Of a stretch of DNA of 19,625 nt, positions 1 through 6,557 are shown in pieces (position 1 is the first letter of the stretch; the number at the start of each line of letters is the position of its first letter). The translations under genes were made by a program, and so were the position numbers. The notes below the pieces were generated by a model. The model was not told the DNA's origin. It made no database searches and saw only the letters and a list, made by a program, of their open reading frames with translations. The stretch is from Allopontixanthobacter sp034376665. GTDB lineage: Bacteria > Pseudomonadota > Alphaproteobacteria > Sphingomonadales > Sphingomonadaceae. The DNA is taken from positions 1-19,625 of the forward strand of contig NZ_JAXMJI010000012.1 of assembly GCF_034376665.1 (NCBI RefSeq), in the 5' to 3' direction.

Positions 1-1425
1 GATCTGGGGCATTACGAACGCTTCACCGGTGTCTCGGCCCGGCAATCGGACAATGTCACCAGCGGCTGGATCTACCAGAAGATCATCGCCCGTGAACGTC
101 GCGGCGATTACCTCGGTGCGACCGTGCAGGTAATCCCGCACGTGACCGACGCCATCAAGCAGTTCGCGCTGGCGGAAACCGAGGATCTCGATTTCGTATT
201 GTGCGAAATCGGCGGCACCGTGGGCGATATCGAATCGCTGCCCTTCATGGAAGCGATCCGCCAGCTCAGGAACGAACTTGAACCGTTGCAGACGCTCAGC
301 GTCCATGTCACGCTGGTGCCCTATATCGCGGCGGCGGGTGAGTTGAAGACCAAGCCGACCCAGCATTCGGTGCGCGAGCTGGCCGGACTCGGAATTCAGC
401 CGGACATCCTGCTGTGCCGCAGCGAACATTTCATTCCGCAGACCGAGCGCAACAAGATTGCCCAGTTCTGCAACGTGCGGCCGGAAGCGGTCATTCCCGC
501 GCTCGACGCGCCGTCGATCTATTCGGTGCCGCTGCAATATCACGAGGAAGGTCTGGATACCCAGGTCCTGCGCGGCTTCGGGATCACCGATGCGCCGGAG
601 CCCGATCTTGCCCGCTGGCTCGACGTGACGGACCGGTATTTCCATCCCGAAGGCGAGGTAACGATTGGCGTGGTCGGCAAGTACGTCGGCCTGCAGGACG
701 CCTATAAATCCCTCAACGAAGCGCTGATCCACGGCGGCCTTGCGAACCGGGTGAAAGTCAACATCCGCTGGATCGATGCCGAGATTTTCGAGCAGGAGGA
801 TGGCGACATCACCGCCCAGCTGGAACCGCTCCATGCAATTCTGGTCCCGGGCGGTTTTGGCGAACGTGGCTCGGAAGGCAAGATTGCCAGCGTCCGCTTC
901 GCCCGCGAACGCCGGGTACCGTTTTTCGGCATTTGCCTGGGTATGCAGATGGCCTGTATCGAAGGCGCGCGGGCGGTTGGCCACAGCGCCGCTTCCTCCA
1001 CGGAGTTCGGTGTCACCGATGAACCGGTGGTCGGGATCATCACCGAATGGATGAGCAAGGAAGGTCTGCAGCAACGCGAAGCGGGCGGCGATCTTGGCGG
1101 GACGATGCGTCTTGGCGCCTACCCCGCCAAACTGGCGGGCAATAGCCACATCAGCGCCATCTATGGCGGCGCAACCGAGATTTCAGAGCGCCATCGCCAT
1201 CGCTACGAAGTAAATGTTGCGTATCGTGAGGCCCTCGAATCCGACGGGCTGGTGTTTTCCGGAATGTCCCCGGACGGGTTGCTGCCGGAAATCGTCGAGC
1301 GGCCCGATCATCCCTGGTTTGTCGGCGTACAATTCCATCCGGAATTGAAGTCACGCCCGTTCGACCCGCATCCGCTGTTCAGCGGGTTTATTGCCGCAGC
1401 GTTAAACCAGTCCCGACTGGTCTGA
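1..1425 (+). CDS. pyrG: CTP synthase, 5'-truncated by window edge
   Basis: CTP synthase makes CTP from UTP, ATP and glutamine in the cytoplasm, the last step of pyrimidine nucleotide synthesis. The reading frame is open from base 1 (DLGHYERFTG), which in the family lies about 70 residues from the N-terminus, so the start codon and P-loop are outside the window. The synthetase domain is followed by a class I glutamine amidotransferase domain: the oxyanion loop GGFGERG near base 860, the nucleophile elbow FGICLGMQ with its catalytic Cys near 930-955, and the His-Glu pair in VQFHPELKSRPF near 1325-1360. The C-terminus, ending a few residues after PLFSGFIAAAL, is normal. No frameshift is seen. 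No clear intrinsic terminator follows. Confidence 0.97.
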   Translation, partial: DLGHYERFTGVSARQSDNVTSGWIYQKIIARERRGDYLGATVQVIPHVTDAIKQFALAETEDLDFVLCEIGGTVGDIESLPFMEAIRQLRNELEPLQTLSVHVTLVPYIAAAGELKTKPTQHSVRELAGLGIQPDILLCRSEHFIPQTERNKIAQFCNVRPEAVIPALDAPSIYSVPLQYHEEGLDTQVLRGFGITDAPEPDLARWLDVTDRYFHPEGEVTIGVVGKYVGLQDAYKSLNEALIHGGLANRVKVNIRWIDAEIFEQEDGDITAQLEPLHAILVPGGFGERGSEGKIASVRFARERRVPFFGICLGMQMACIEGARAVGHSAASSTEFGVTDEPVVGIITEWMSKEGLQQREAGGDLGGTMRLGAYPAKLAGNSHISAIYGGATEISERHRHRYEVNVAYREALESDGLVFSGMSPDGLLPEIVERPDHPWFVGVQFHPELKSRPFDPHPLFSGFIAAALNQSRLV

Positions 1426-1587
1426 ACTTTTTCTGTAAGCAGCGGCGGGGCGAAGCGTATTCTGCGCAATTCCTCCACGCTGTTCGACTTCGGCTAACTG
1501 CCGCCGCGAACGCGCGAATCTGTCTCAGGTTAACCATCTGGATTTATGTTGTTTCTTTTTTCGTTATCCTGATGCATTATAGTTTCA

Positions 1588-1740
1588 TCAAGCAATTCCC
1601 CTGGGGGCGCGGTCGAATTGCTTGAGGGGGGATAATTATCAGCTTGTCCCGGGCTTCATCGTCTTCTGCGACCCGGACGATGAGACCCTGGCTTGGCGGC
1701 ATTTCGGTGCTGCGGGGGCGATTCCTTGTGATTCGCCCCC
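1588..1740 (+). ncRNA. Candidate structured RNA in pyrG-hsp20 gap
   Basis: The 387-bp gap between pyrG and hsp20 has no convincing gene but holds three successive inverted repeats. Arms 1588-1598 and 1615-1625 are an 11-bp perfect match around a 16-nt loop. Arms near 1654-1661 (TCATCGTC) and 1675-1682 match over 8 bp. Arms 1714-1721 (GGGGGCGA) and 1733-1740 (TCGCCCCC) match over 8 bp. An AT-rich stretch at 1540-1585 with a CATTAT/TATAGT box could be a plus-strand promoter. None of the hairpins is followed by a T-run on the plus strand. It could be a small RNA, the processed 3' end of pyrG mRNA, or chance. The strand is a guess and no known RNA family was recognised. Confidence 0.28.
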
Positions 1741-1750
1741 ATTCAATTCC

Positions 1751-1789
1751 ACAAAATAAAAGCGGCCCGCTCCAACAGGAGCGAGCCGC
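1751..1789 (-). terminator. Rho-independent terminator of hsp20
   Basis: On the minus strand a 12-position stem (11 pairs, one mismatch) with loop TGTT occupies 1789-1762. It is followed directly by TTTTATTTTGT (1761-1751). It lies about 25 bp past the hsp20 stop codon, the expected place for its intrinsic terminator. On the plus strand the same hairpin has no T-run, so it should act mainly on hsp20. Confidence 0.85.
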
Positions 1790-1812
1790 TGCTGTTCAAT
1801 CAATCGCGATAA

Positions 1813-2313
1813 TCAGGCCGCGTTGGCTTCGCCTTGGGCGATTTTGCCTTGAACTTCGTCATCGGACTTGACGATTTCGAGGTTCGTGTGACCGTTGACC
1901 GCAATTTTCTTCGGCTTCATCGCCTCCGGCACTTCGCGCACGAGGTCGATATTCAGTAGGCCGTCTTCCAGCCGGGCGTTCTCCACTCTTCCGAAATCGG
2001 CCAGTTCGAACCGGCGTTCGAACCCTCTGTTGGCGATGCCGAGATGCAGCATTTCGCCATCGACTTCGCTTTCGTCGCGCTTCTTTCCCTGCACGATCAG
2101 CAGGTTCTGCTGCGCGGTGATGTCGATATCGGCGGGTTTGAAGCCGGCTACGGCGAGCGTGATGCGGTAATTGTCTTCGCCCTGCTTCTGGAGGTTGAAG
2201 GGCGGGTAATTGTCACCGCCGCCGCTGTTGCGGGCCTGGCTTTCGAGCAGGTCGAACAGGCGGTCGAAACCTACGGTGGAACGGCGGTAAGGGGTAAAAT
2301 CAAGACGTGACAT
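1813..2313 (-). CDS. Small heat-shock protein, Hsp20/IbpA type
   Basis: This is an ATP-independent holdase that binds unfolding proteins in the cytoplasm during heat stress and hands them to DnaK/ClpB. The product is 166 aa. The N-terminus (MSRLDFTPYRRSTVGFDRLFDLLE) has the IbpA pattern of an S/T-xx-GFDRLF segment. The alpha-crystallin domain spans roughly residues 35-130, with NYRITLAVAGF and the beta-strand region ending in DGLLNIDL. A C-terminal I-x-V anchor (KKIAVNG) follows. I chose the ATG at 2313 because AAGGAG lies 11 nt upstream and homology begins there; a longer open frame to 2469 would run through the leader and promoter. Control is probably by RpoH plus a ROSE-type thermometer (separate entries). 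Terminated by the hairpin at 1751-1789. Confidence 0.93.
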   Translation of the reverse strand: MSRLDFTPYRRSTVGFDRLFDLLESQARNSGGGDNYPPFNLQKQGEDNYRITLAVAGFKPADIDITAQQNLLIVQGKKRDESEVDGEMLHLGIANRGFERRFELADFGRVENARLEDGLLNIDLVREVPEAMKPKKIAVNGHTNLEIVKSDDEVQGKIAQGEANAA

Positions 2314-2375
2314 CGGTACAAATTCTCCTTTGAGCAATTTGACTGGACATGACCCGCATTGCGGCACCATGTCAG
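2314..2375 (-). promoter_or_regulatory. ROSE-like RNA thermometer in hsp20 leader
   Basis: Two hairpins fit the hsp20 5' leader. The proximal one (2340-2320 on the minus strand) pairs AAATT-G-CTC with GAG-AATTT, trapping the GGAG of the Shine-Dalgarno in the stem and leaving one bulged G opposite it. ROSE thermometers of rhizobial and enterobacterial small heat-shock genes use the same plan: a UUGCU-type anti-SD strand and a bulged G near the SD. The distal hairpin (2373-2346) has outer arms GACATG/CATGTC and inner arms CCGC/GCGG. Heat would melt the weak proximal stem and allow translation. Found by eye, without a covariance search. Confidence 0.6.
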
Positions 2376-2415
2376 CGAAACACCCGTGCCCATTGCGGCG
2401 CGCGGGAGTGACACT

Positions 2416-2444
2416 AAAATAGGAAATCACCTGCGCCTTGCAAG
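2416..2444 (-). promoter_or_regulatory. Putative RpoH promoter of hsp20
   Basis: On the minus strand CTTG (2444-2441) is followed after 17 nt by CCTATTTT (2423-2416). This resembles alphaproteobacterial sigma-32 promoters (CTTG-rich -35, C-T-A-T-rich -10). It lies about 100 bp before the hsp20 start, leaving room for the thermometer leader. It sits in the divergent hsp20/grxC intergenic region. The -35 is not a full match to CTTGAA. Confidence 0.45.
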
Positions 2445-2488
2445 ATTTCCAGGCATCAAAAATGCACACGCCTCCAGAAGGAAACAGA

Positions 2489-2749
2489 ATGAGTACCCCA
2501 ACAATCGATATCTATACCAAATTCGGTTGCGGATATTGCTATCGCGCCAAGCAGTTACTCAAGCGCAAGGGCGTTGCGTTCAACGAACACGACATAACTC
2601 TGGGCGGCCCGAAGAAGGCCGAGATGCAGTCCCGCGCTCCCTTAGCGCGAACCGTGCCGCAAATCTTCATCGGCGATACCCACGTAGGCGGTTCGGACGA
2701 ACTGGCCGCGCTGGAACGCAGCGGCAAGCTCGACCAGATGCTGGCATAG
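2489..2749 (+). CDS. grxC: Glutaredoxin 3
   Basis: This is a dithiol glutaredoxin that reduces disulfides and glutathione adducts with glutathione. At 86 aa it has the usual GrxC length and a complete thioredoxin-like fold. The active site is C14-G-Y-C17, the cis-Pro loop is TVP at 55-57, and the glutathione-binding GGSDEL lies near 67-72. I chose the ATG at 2489 because AGAAGGAAACAG stands directly upstream; an in-frame codon at 2438 would add 17 unrelated residues. It is the first gene of a compact operon, 14 bp before the nitrilase-family gene. Confidence 0.94.
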   Translation: MSTPTIDIYTKFGCGYCYRAKQLLKRKGVAFNEHDITLGGPKKAEMQSRAPLARTVPQIFIGDTHVGGSDELAALERSGKLDQMLA

Positions 2750-2763
2750 GACCAGTCTGCCAG

Positions 2764-3597
2764 ATGCCCCGTGCCGCGATCCTGCAAATGACCTCCGGGA
2801 TCGATCCGGCGAACAACGCTGCGGCACTTGTCGCGGCGGTAGCGGAAGCTAAATCGGGCGGAGCGGACATCCTGTTCACTCCCGAAATGTCCGGACTGCT
2901 CGACCGCGACCGGACCCGCGCCGGGCCGAAGATCGTTGCCGAGGCCGAAGACCCGGTTCTGGCAGTCGTCCGCAATGCCGCCCGTGAACACGAAGTGTGG
3001 GTCGCACTCGGGTCGCTGGCTGTTGCGGTGCAGGGCGAGGGGGCCCCAAAAACCTGGGTCAACCGTTCGCTCCTGATCGATGACAAGGGACGGATCGCCG
3101 CGCGCTACGACAAGATGCATATGTTCGACGTCGATCTGGAAAGCGGCGAAAGCTGGCGCGAATCCGGCGCCTACACTGCCGGCGATGAAGTGGTGACCGC
3201 ACAAACTCCGGTCGGCAGGCTCGGCCTGACGGTCTGCTATGATCTGCGCTTTCCCGCACTGTTCGATGCGTTGGGCCGAGCTTCTTGCGATGTCCTTGCC
3301 ATTCCGGCAGCGTTCACCGTTCCCACCGGCCGCGCGCATTGGCACGTGCTGCAGCGTGCCCGCGCCATCGAGGCCAGCGCCTTCGTGATCGCCGCAGCAC
3401 AGGTCGGCGAACATGAAGACGGGCGCAGGACCTATGGCCACAGCCTGGTTGTCGATCCGTGGGGCGAAGTGTTGCTGGATATGGGCGTAGAGGCGGGGCT
3501 GGGCTTCGCCGAGATCGACCTTTCGCGCATCGCAGAGGTTCGCAAGCAGCTTCCCAGCCTTGCCAATCGGCGCGAAATGCCCAAATCGCTTACGTAA
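2764..3597 (+). CDS. Carbon-nitrogen hydrolase (nitrilase superfamily, Nit1/Nit2-like)
   Basis: This is a cytoplasmic amidase of the nitrilase superfamily. The product is 277 aa with the full catalytic triad: E41 (TPEMS), K117 (YDKMHMFDVD) and C158 (VCYDLRFP). The KMHMFDVD, RESGAYTAGDE and CYDLRFP segments are typical of the Nit1/Nit2 branch, which hydrolyses deaminated glutathione or omega-amides such as alpha-ketoglutaramate. Placement next to grxC would suit clean-up of deaminated glutathione, but that is inference from context. The start at 2764 is where homology begins. The upstream site is weak (AGGA, 11 nt), and the gene may be translationally coupled to grxC. Its TAA overlaps the next ATG by one base. 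Confidence 0.92.
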   Translation: MPRAAILQMTSGIDPANNAAALVAAVAEAKSGGADILFTPEMSGLLDRDRTRAGPKIVAEAEDPVLAVVRNAAREHEVWVALGSLAVAVQGEGAPKTWVNRSLLIDDKGRIAARYDKMHMFDVDLESGESWRESGAYTAGDEVVTAQTPVGRLGLTVCYDLRFPALFDALGRASCDVLAIPAAFTVPTGRAHWHVLQRARAIEASAFVIAAAQVGEHEDGRRTYGHSLVVDPWGEVLLDMGVEAGLGFAEIDLSRIAEVRKQLPSLANRREMPKSLT

Positions 3598-4067
3598 TGA
3601 TCGTATTCGACCTTTGCTGCGCTGCCGGACACCGATTCGAAGGCTGGTTCGCTTCGTCCGCCGACTTCGTTTCGCAGGGGGAAAGCGGTCTGCTGACTTG
3701 CCCCGAATGCGGATCCCCGGATGTGGCAAAGGCCCCGATGGCGCCGTCTGTCCCGGCAAAAGGCAACCGGCGCAGCGAAGTGGCTCCCAGCGCCAACTCG
3801 GTGCGGCCAGTATCAAATGCCGAAATGGAACCCGAAGTGGTAAAGGCGATGAAGGCGCTCGCAAAGGCGCAGGCGAAGGCGCTCAAGGACAGCACCTGGG
3901 TCGGGGACAAATTCGCCGAGAAATCGCGTGCGATGCATTATGGCGAGGCCGACAGCGCGACGATCCACGGTCAGGCGACGCTGAAGGAAGCGAAGGAACT
4001 GGCAGACGAGGGGATTGCTGTCGCGCCGTTGCCATTCCCGATCGCCCCGCCGGAAGATCTGAACTGA
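3597..4067 (+). CDS. DUF1178 family protein
   Basis: This is a 156-aa conserved protein of unknown function, common in alpha- and betaproteobacteria. The N-terminus (MIVFDLCCAAGHRFEGWF) and a CPECGS motif near residues 37-42 provide Cys/His ligands for a likely zinc ribbon. The middle is Ala/Lys-rich, probably helical. The C-terminal part has STWVGDKFAEKSRAMHYG and the ending PLPFPIAPPEDLN, both typical of the family. The ATG overlaps the nitrilase-family stop (TAATG), so the two are probably translated together. The grxC, nitrilase and DUF1178 order suggests a shared housekeeping role, perhaps in redox or metal homeostasis; no function is proven. Confidence 0.9.
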   Translation: MIVFDLCCAAGHRFEGWFASSADFVSQGESGLLTCPECGSPDVAKAPMAPSVPAKGNRRSEVAPSANSVRPVSNAEMEPEVVKAMKALAKAQAKALKDSTWVGDKFAEKSRAMHYGEADSATIHGQATLKEAKELADEGIAVAPLPFPIAPPEDLN

Positions 4068-4107
4068 TTGCAAGCGCGCGGCGACCGCTCTAAACGACGC
4101 TGCGAGT

Positions 4108-4184
4108 GCGCCCGTAGCTCAGCCGGATAGAGCACCAGATTCCTAATCTGGGGGCCACAGGTTCAAATCCTGTCGGGCGCACCA
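4108..4184 (+). tRNA. tRNA-Arg (anticodon CCT)
   Basis: A full cloverleaf of 77 nt can be drawn. The acceptor stem is GCGCCCG/CGGGCGC, with discriminator A and an encoded CCA. The D arm is GCTC-AGCCGGATA-GAGC. The anticodon stem CCAGA/TCTGG holds loop TTCCTAA, giving anticodon CCT, which reads AGG. The variable loop is GGGCC and the T arm is ACAGG-TTCAAAT-CCTGT. AGG is a rare arginine codon in such high-GC genomes. tRNA-Arg genes often serve as integration sites, and the DNA just downstream looks foreign. Confidence 0.97.
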
Positions 4185-4351
4185 GGATCTCGTGAAAATA
4201 GATCCGGATCACTTGTTGGTGGTGGCGCTTTGAAACCCGTGATATATGAATGACCTCTTTCGCGTTGAGGGGGCAATGCGGCCATGATCGATCTAGCCGA
4301 TTTTACATTTTTCAATTCGATCCCGTCACCATTTTCTGATGGCACATCGCA

Positions 4352-5062
4352 ATGATGGGGCGGCTTTGGCTAATTCCTTTTGCGGGGATGTGCATCTACT
4401 CTGCGGTACTTTTAGGCATCGAAGCGTCGACGTCCCAGGATGTCGCTCGGATTTACTTCACGGATATCGGTATGCCATCCAAGCCCGGACGGTTTGCACC
4501 GGCCACCGGCCACATAGGTTATGGTGTAAACACGAGCCTTTCGGCATTCTTGTTCGAATGCGCTGGGGCATTCGCTATCTTTGCCGCTCTTGCGGATCGG
4601 AAGCCTTACTCAAGAGCAGCGTTATTCTTTTTCCTTCAGGGGCTTATCTTCGTGTACTTGGGACTTGATGATCGCTTCATGCTTCACGAGCGGTTAGGGG
4701 CGATGCTGAACATTTATTCGTCCATTGTCCTTATCCTCGCCGTAATCTTGAATGCGCTTCTGTATTTATGGCTTTTTAGAAGTTCCTATTTCAACGGCAG
4801 AATGGTGATATTGCTTTTGGTCGCCGGTGGTTTGAGCGGTGCAATGCTCGCCGTCGATTTTGTCTGGCCGAAGGATATGGTGCTCCGGTTGAGCGTTGAG
4901 GACCTCCTCAAGAGTTGGTCGGGCTTCTTTTTCCTGTTGTTTGCCTGGGAGGCTGCACGATTTCGTCTGGTCGGGCAGCCGCAGGGCGAACGCGCTGCAA
5001 GATTTCCAGACAGTTTGATTTCGAAAGTTCCCGCCCGCTGGCGAGATCGCTTTACTGCTTAG
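4352..5062 (+). CDS. Hypothetical polytopic membrane protein
   Basis: I do not recognise the family. The product is 236 aa with about six hydrophobic segments, roughly at residues 4-22, 62-82, 88-106, 120-144, 150-168 and 184-200, and a basic C-terminal tail, so it should be an inner-membrane protein. A charged motif DDRFMLHE follows the third segment; an Asp-Asp...His-Glu cluster at a membrane edge might bind metal or act catalytically, but this is speculation. The ATG at 4352 (ATGATG) is the first possible start after an in-frame stop at 4337. No good ribosome binding site is visible, and an ATG at 4388 is an alternative. The gene has more TTA, TTT and AAT-type codons than its neighbours and lies just after tRNA-Arg, suggesting acquisition. 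Confidence 0.7.
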   Translation: MMGRLWLIPFAGMCIYSAVLLGIEASTSQDVARIYFTDIGMPSKPGRFAPATGHIGYGVNTSLSAFLFECAGAFAIFAALADRKPYSRAALFFFLQGLIFVYLGLDDRFMLHERLGAMLNIYSSIVLILAVILNALLYLWLFRSSYFNGRMVILLLVAGGLSGAMLAVDFVWPKDMVLRLSVEDLLKSWSGFFFLLFAWEAARFRLVGQPQGERAARFPDSLISKVPARWRDRFTA

Positions 5063-5070
5063 GCGCTGAC

Positions 5071-5100
5071 CTTCGGGACTTACGAGGCACTAAGTCCAAG
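5071..5100 (+). terminator. Hairpin after the membrane protein gene
   Basis: Nine bases after the stop, CTT-(CG)-GGACTTA pairs with TAAGTCC-AAG around the loop CGAGGCAC: 7 perfect pairs, then 3 more past a 2-nt bulge. No T-run follows, so it may be a weak or Rho-assisted terminator or an RNA-stabilising end. Confidence 0.35.
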
Positions 5101-5115
5101 CGGTTCACTTGCGGA

Positions 5116-5184
5116 TCAATCCAGCATCAGTGGTCCGTGGTTGAGATGGGGCAGCACGTGCCGCGCGAACAGGTTCAGCGCTGG
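5116..5184 (-). pseudogene. C-terminal remnant of LLM flavin monooxygenase
   Basis: Directly after, and in frame with, the aldo/keto reductase TGA, the minus strand reads 22 codons to a TGA at 5118-5116. They contain LNLFARHVLPHLN followed by HGPLMLD. This resembles the C-terminal helix and end of luciferase-like (LLM) FMN-dependent oxidoreductases, which often finish with a (L)FAR-V-P-like helix. The rest of that gene is absent; the next DNA belongs to the membrane-protein segment. I read it as a deletion or insertion scar. The match is short and made from memory, so chance remains possible. Confidence 0.4.
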
Positions 5185-6090
5185 TCATGGCAAATCCTCT
5201 CCGCGTGAGGCGACCAGCACGTCGTACCAGTCGTTCCTCGCCCATGTGATGTCATAAGCGGTTGCCGCTTCGGCAATCCGCCTCGGGTTCTGGGTGCCCA
5301 CAATCGGGATGATCCCGGCGGGGTGTGCCATCAGCCAGCTGTATGCGGCAGCGGTGCGGCTGGCACCCTGCGGCTGGGCCACTCGATCGAGCGCCGCCGC
5401 AACCGTTTGCTCGCGGGCGCTTTGCGGATCGGCAATCCGGCCGCCGCCCAGCGGCGACCATGCCAGAACCGCCATTCTGTGCTGCATGGCCATGTCGAGT
5501 TCGCCGTTCTCGAGCGGGTTGAGGCATAGCGCGGAAATCTCCGGCTGCGTGCTCGCCAACGGCAGTTCGAGAAATGCCTGCAAGGCTTCGATCTGCGGGC
5601 GGGTGAAATTCGACACGCCCAGCGCGCGAATTTTTCCGGCCCTGACCGCGCGGTGCAATGTCTCGGCAATCTCGTGCGGATGGGTGAGGATATCGGGGCG
5701 GTGGATCTGCCACAGATCCATCCTGTCGGTACCAAGCCGGGCAAGCGAGGCATCGATCGCGGCGGTGAGGTAGGCGGCGCTGCTGTCATAGGGACGCGGC
5801 GGCAGGATTCCGCCTTTCGACGCCAGCACCATCCTGCGGCGGAGCGAAGGGTTTTCGGTAAATATGCAGCCCAACAAGCTCTCTGCGTTGCCGAAACCGC
5901 CAGAGCCGTCGAAGCCATAGATATCCGCGGTGTCAAAAAAATCGATCCCGCTGTCGAGCGCCGCCTCGATCAAGCGCAGGCCTTCATCGGGCGAGCCGGT
6001 AAACCGCCACATTCCCCAGGCGAGGCCGGAAACTTCGATCCCGCTCGTGCCCAAGGGGCGCCGGCGCGGCGGGGATGGCAGTTGGGTCAT
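5185..6090 (-). CDS. Aldo/keto reductase, YdhF-like
   Basis: This is an NAD(P)H-dependent reductase of aldehydes, ketones or sugar carbonyls with a TIM-barrel fold, cytoplasmic. The product is 301 aa. The catalytic tetrad is present: D53 and Y58 (FFDTADIYG), K92 (LASKGGI) and H130 (LWQIHRPD). GVSNF and the cofactor-binding IIPIVGTQNPRRI segment near residue 265 are typical. Overall pattern and C-terminus (...GEDLP) are closest to E. coli YdhF, as far as I can judge without alignment. The ATG at 6090 overlaps the stop of a LacI-type remnant (ATGA), so it was probably once in an operon with it. Substrate unknown; flanking remnants of a glycosidase and a flavin monooxygenase point to a sugar-derived aldehyde. 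Confidence 0.92.
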   Translation of the reverse strand: MTQLPSPPRRRPLGTSGIEVSGLAWGMWRFTGSPDEGLRLIEAALDSGIDFFDTADIYGFDGSGGFGNAESLLGCIFTENPSLRRRMVLASKGGILPPRPYDSSAAYLTAAIDASLARLGTDRMDLWQIHRPDILTHPHEIAETLHRAVRAGKIRALGVSNFTRPQIEALQAFLELPLASTQPEISALCLNPLENGELDMAMQHRMAVLAWSPLGGGRIADPQSAREQTVAAALDRVAQPQGASRTAAAYSWLMAHPAGIIPIVGTQNPRRIAEAATAYDITWARNDWYDVLVASRGEDLP

Positions 6091-6224
6091 GCTACTGGTC
6101 GATCCGTTCTGGTGTCTGCGGCAATCGTGCCGGGAAGGAGGGGGGCAACCGAATCGCGCTCGATCAACTCGTGCTGCAGGCGGCGGTGAACAAGGGTTTG
6201 CCCGGTCAGTAGCAGTTCGGTCAC
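6087..6224 (-). pseudogene. C-terminal remnant of LacI-family regulator
   Basis: The minus-strand frame ending at the TGA 6089-6087 reads VTELLLTG...RRLQHELIERDSVAPLLPG. The ELLL...HELIERDSVA pattern is the end of the effector-binding domain of LacI/PurR-type repressors (PurR has HPRLIERRSVA). The DNA-binding domain and most of the effector domain are missing, and upstream the frame enters the GH31-like remnant. The stop overlaps the aldo/keto reductase ATG by four bases, as in an old operon. A functional protein is unlikely. Confidence 0.6.
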
Positions 6225-6460
6225 GGGGGATGACAGGATGCTATCACCAGGTCGGTTCCGAGCGAATATTGATCCTGGCATTCGGCAAACTCCACCTGGT
6301 CGGGGTAATGCAGAAGCAGCGGCCGTTGCAAGGGCAGCCCGGTTTCCGCAGCTTCGCCGATCAGGTGGCGGAAGTAAGGGGCGTCCGGTCGATTGCCTTC
6401 GTGGCTGCGCAGCGCGAAAATTCGCTGATCGAACGCGGGTTGAAGGGGCGCTTCCCGCAA
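6224..6460 (-). pseudogene. Remnant of GH31 glycoside hydrolase
   Basis: The frame read on the minus strand from about 6460 to a TGA at 6223-6221 contains FALRSHEGNRPDAPYF and then HLIGEAAETGLPLQRPLL...QDQYSLGTDLVIAS. This matches the part of family 31 alpha-glycosidases just after the acid/base Asp: RTHEG-type loop, then (EA)-TG-P--RPL-(L/F)-(H)-(Y/F)-D and (D)QY-LG-DLL(V)AP. The segment normally between HEGNRP and the RHL helix is shortened, and after LVIAS the frame loses homology and hits the LacI-like piece. Catalytic residues are absent, so it is a broken gene. Similarity was judged by eye. Confidence 0.6.
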
Positions 6461-6557
6461 GGAAAGCGCCCCAGCCGGGTTGCCACGGGAACCCGGCGGC
6501 GGCAGACGGGGCTGACGTGCAACCGCTCGCGCATCTGGAGAAGAAAGTGATCCGTCC

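Noticed and set aside
1622..1759. Possible small protein of ~45 aa starting at TTG 1622 (LRGDNYQLVPGF...), and another frame from TTG 1644
   Set aside because: Neither frame has a matching start and ribosome site with recognisable homology, and the inverted repeats explain the region at least as well.
2314..2469. N-terminal extension of the hsp20 frame to 2469
   Set aside because: The extra 52 residues do not resemble Hsp20 proteins and would overlie the leader hairpins; a good ribosome site precedes the ATG at 2313.
2359..2763. N-terminal extension of the nitrilase-family frame upstream to 2359
   Set aside because: It overlaps grxC in another frame and has no homology; family similarity begins at MPRAAILQM.
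2539..3864. Long open frame of 441 codons on the minus strand opposite the nitrilase gene
   Set aside because: It is antisense to two well-supported genes and has the composition of a high-GC shadow frame, with no recognisable domain.
4185..4205. Inverted repeat GGATCT-N9-AGATCC right after tRNA-Arg as terminator or attachment site
   Set aside because: Only 6 bp, no T-run, and no copy of the tRNA 3' end is found downstream, so it supports neither reading well.
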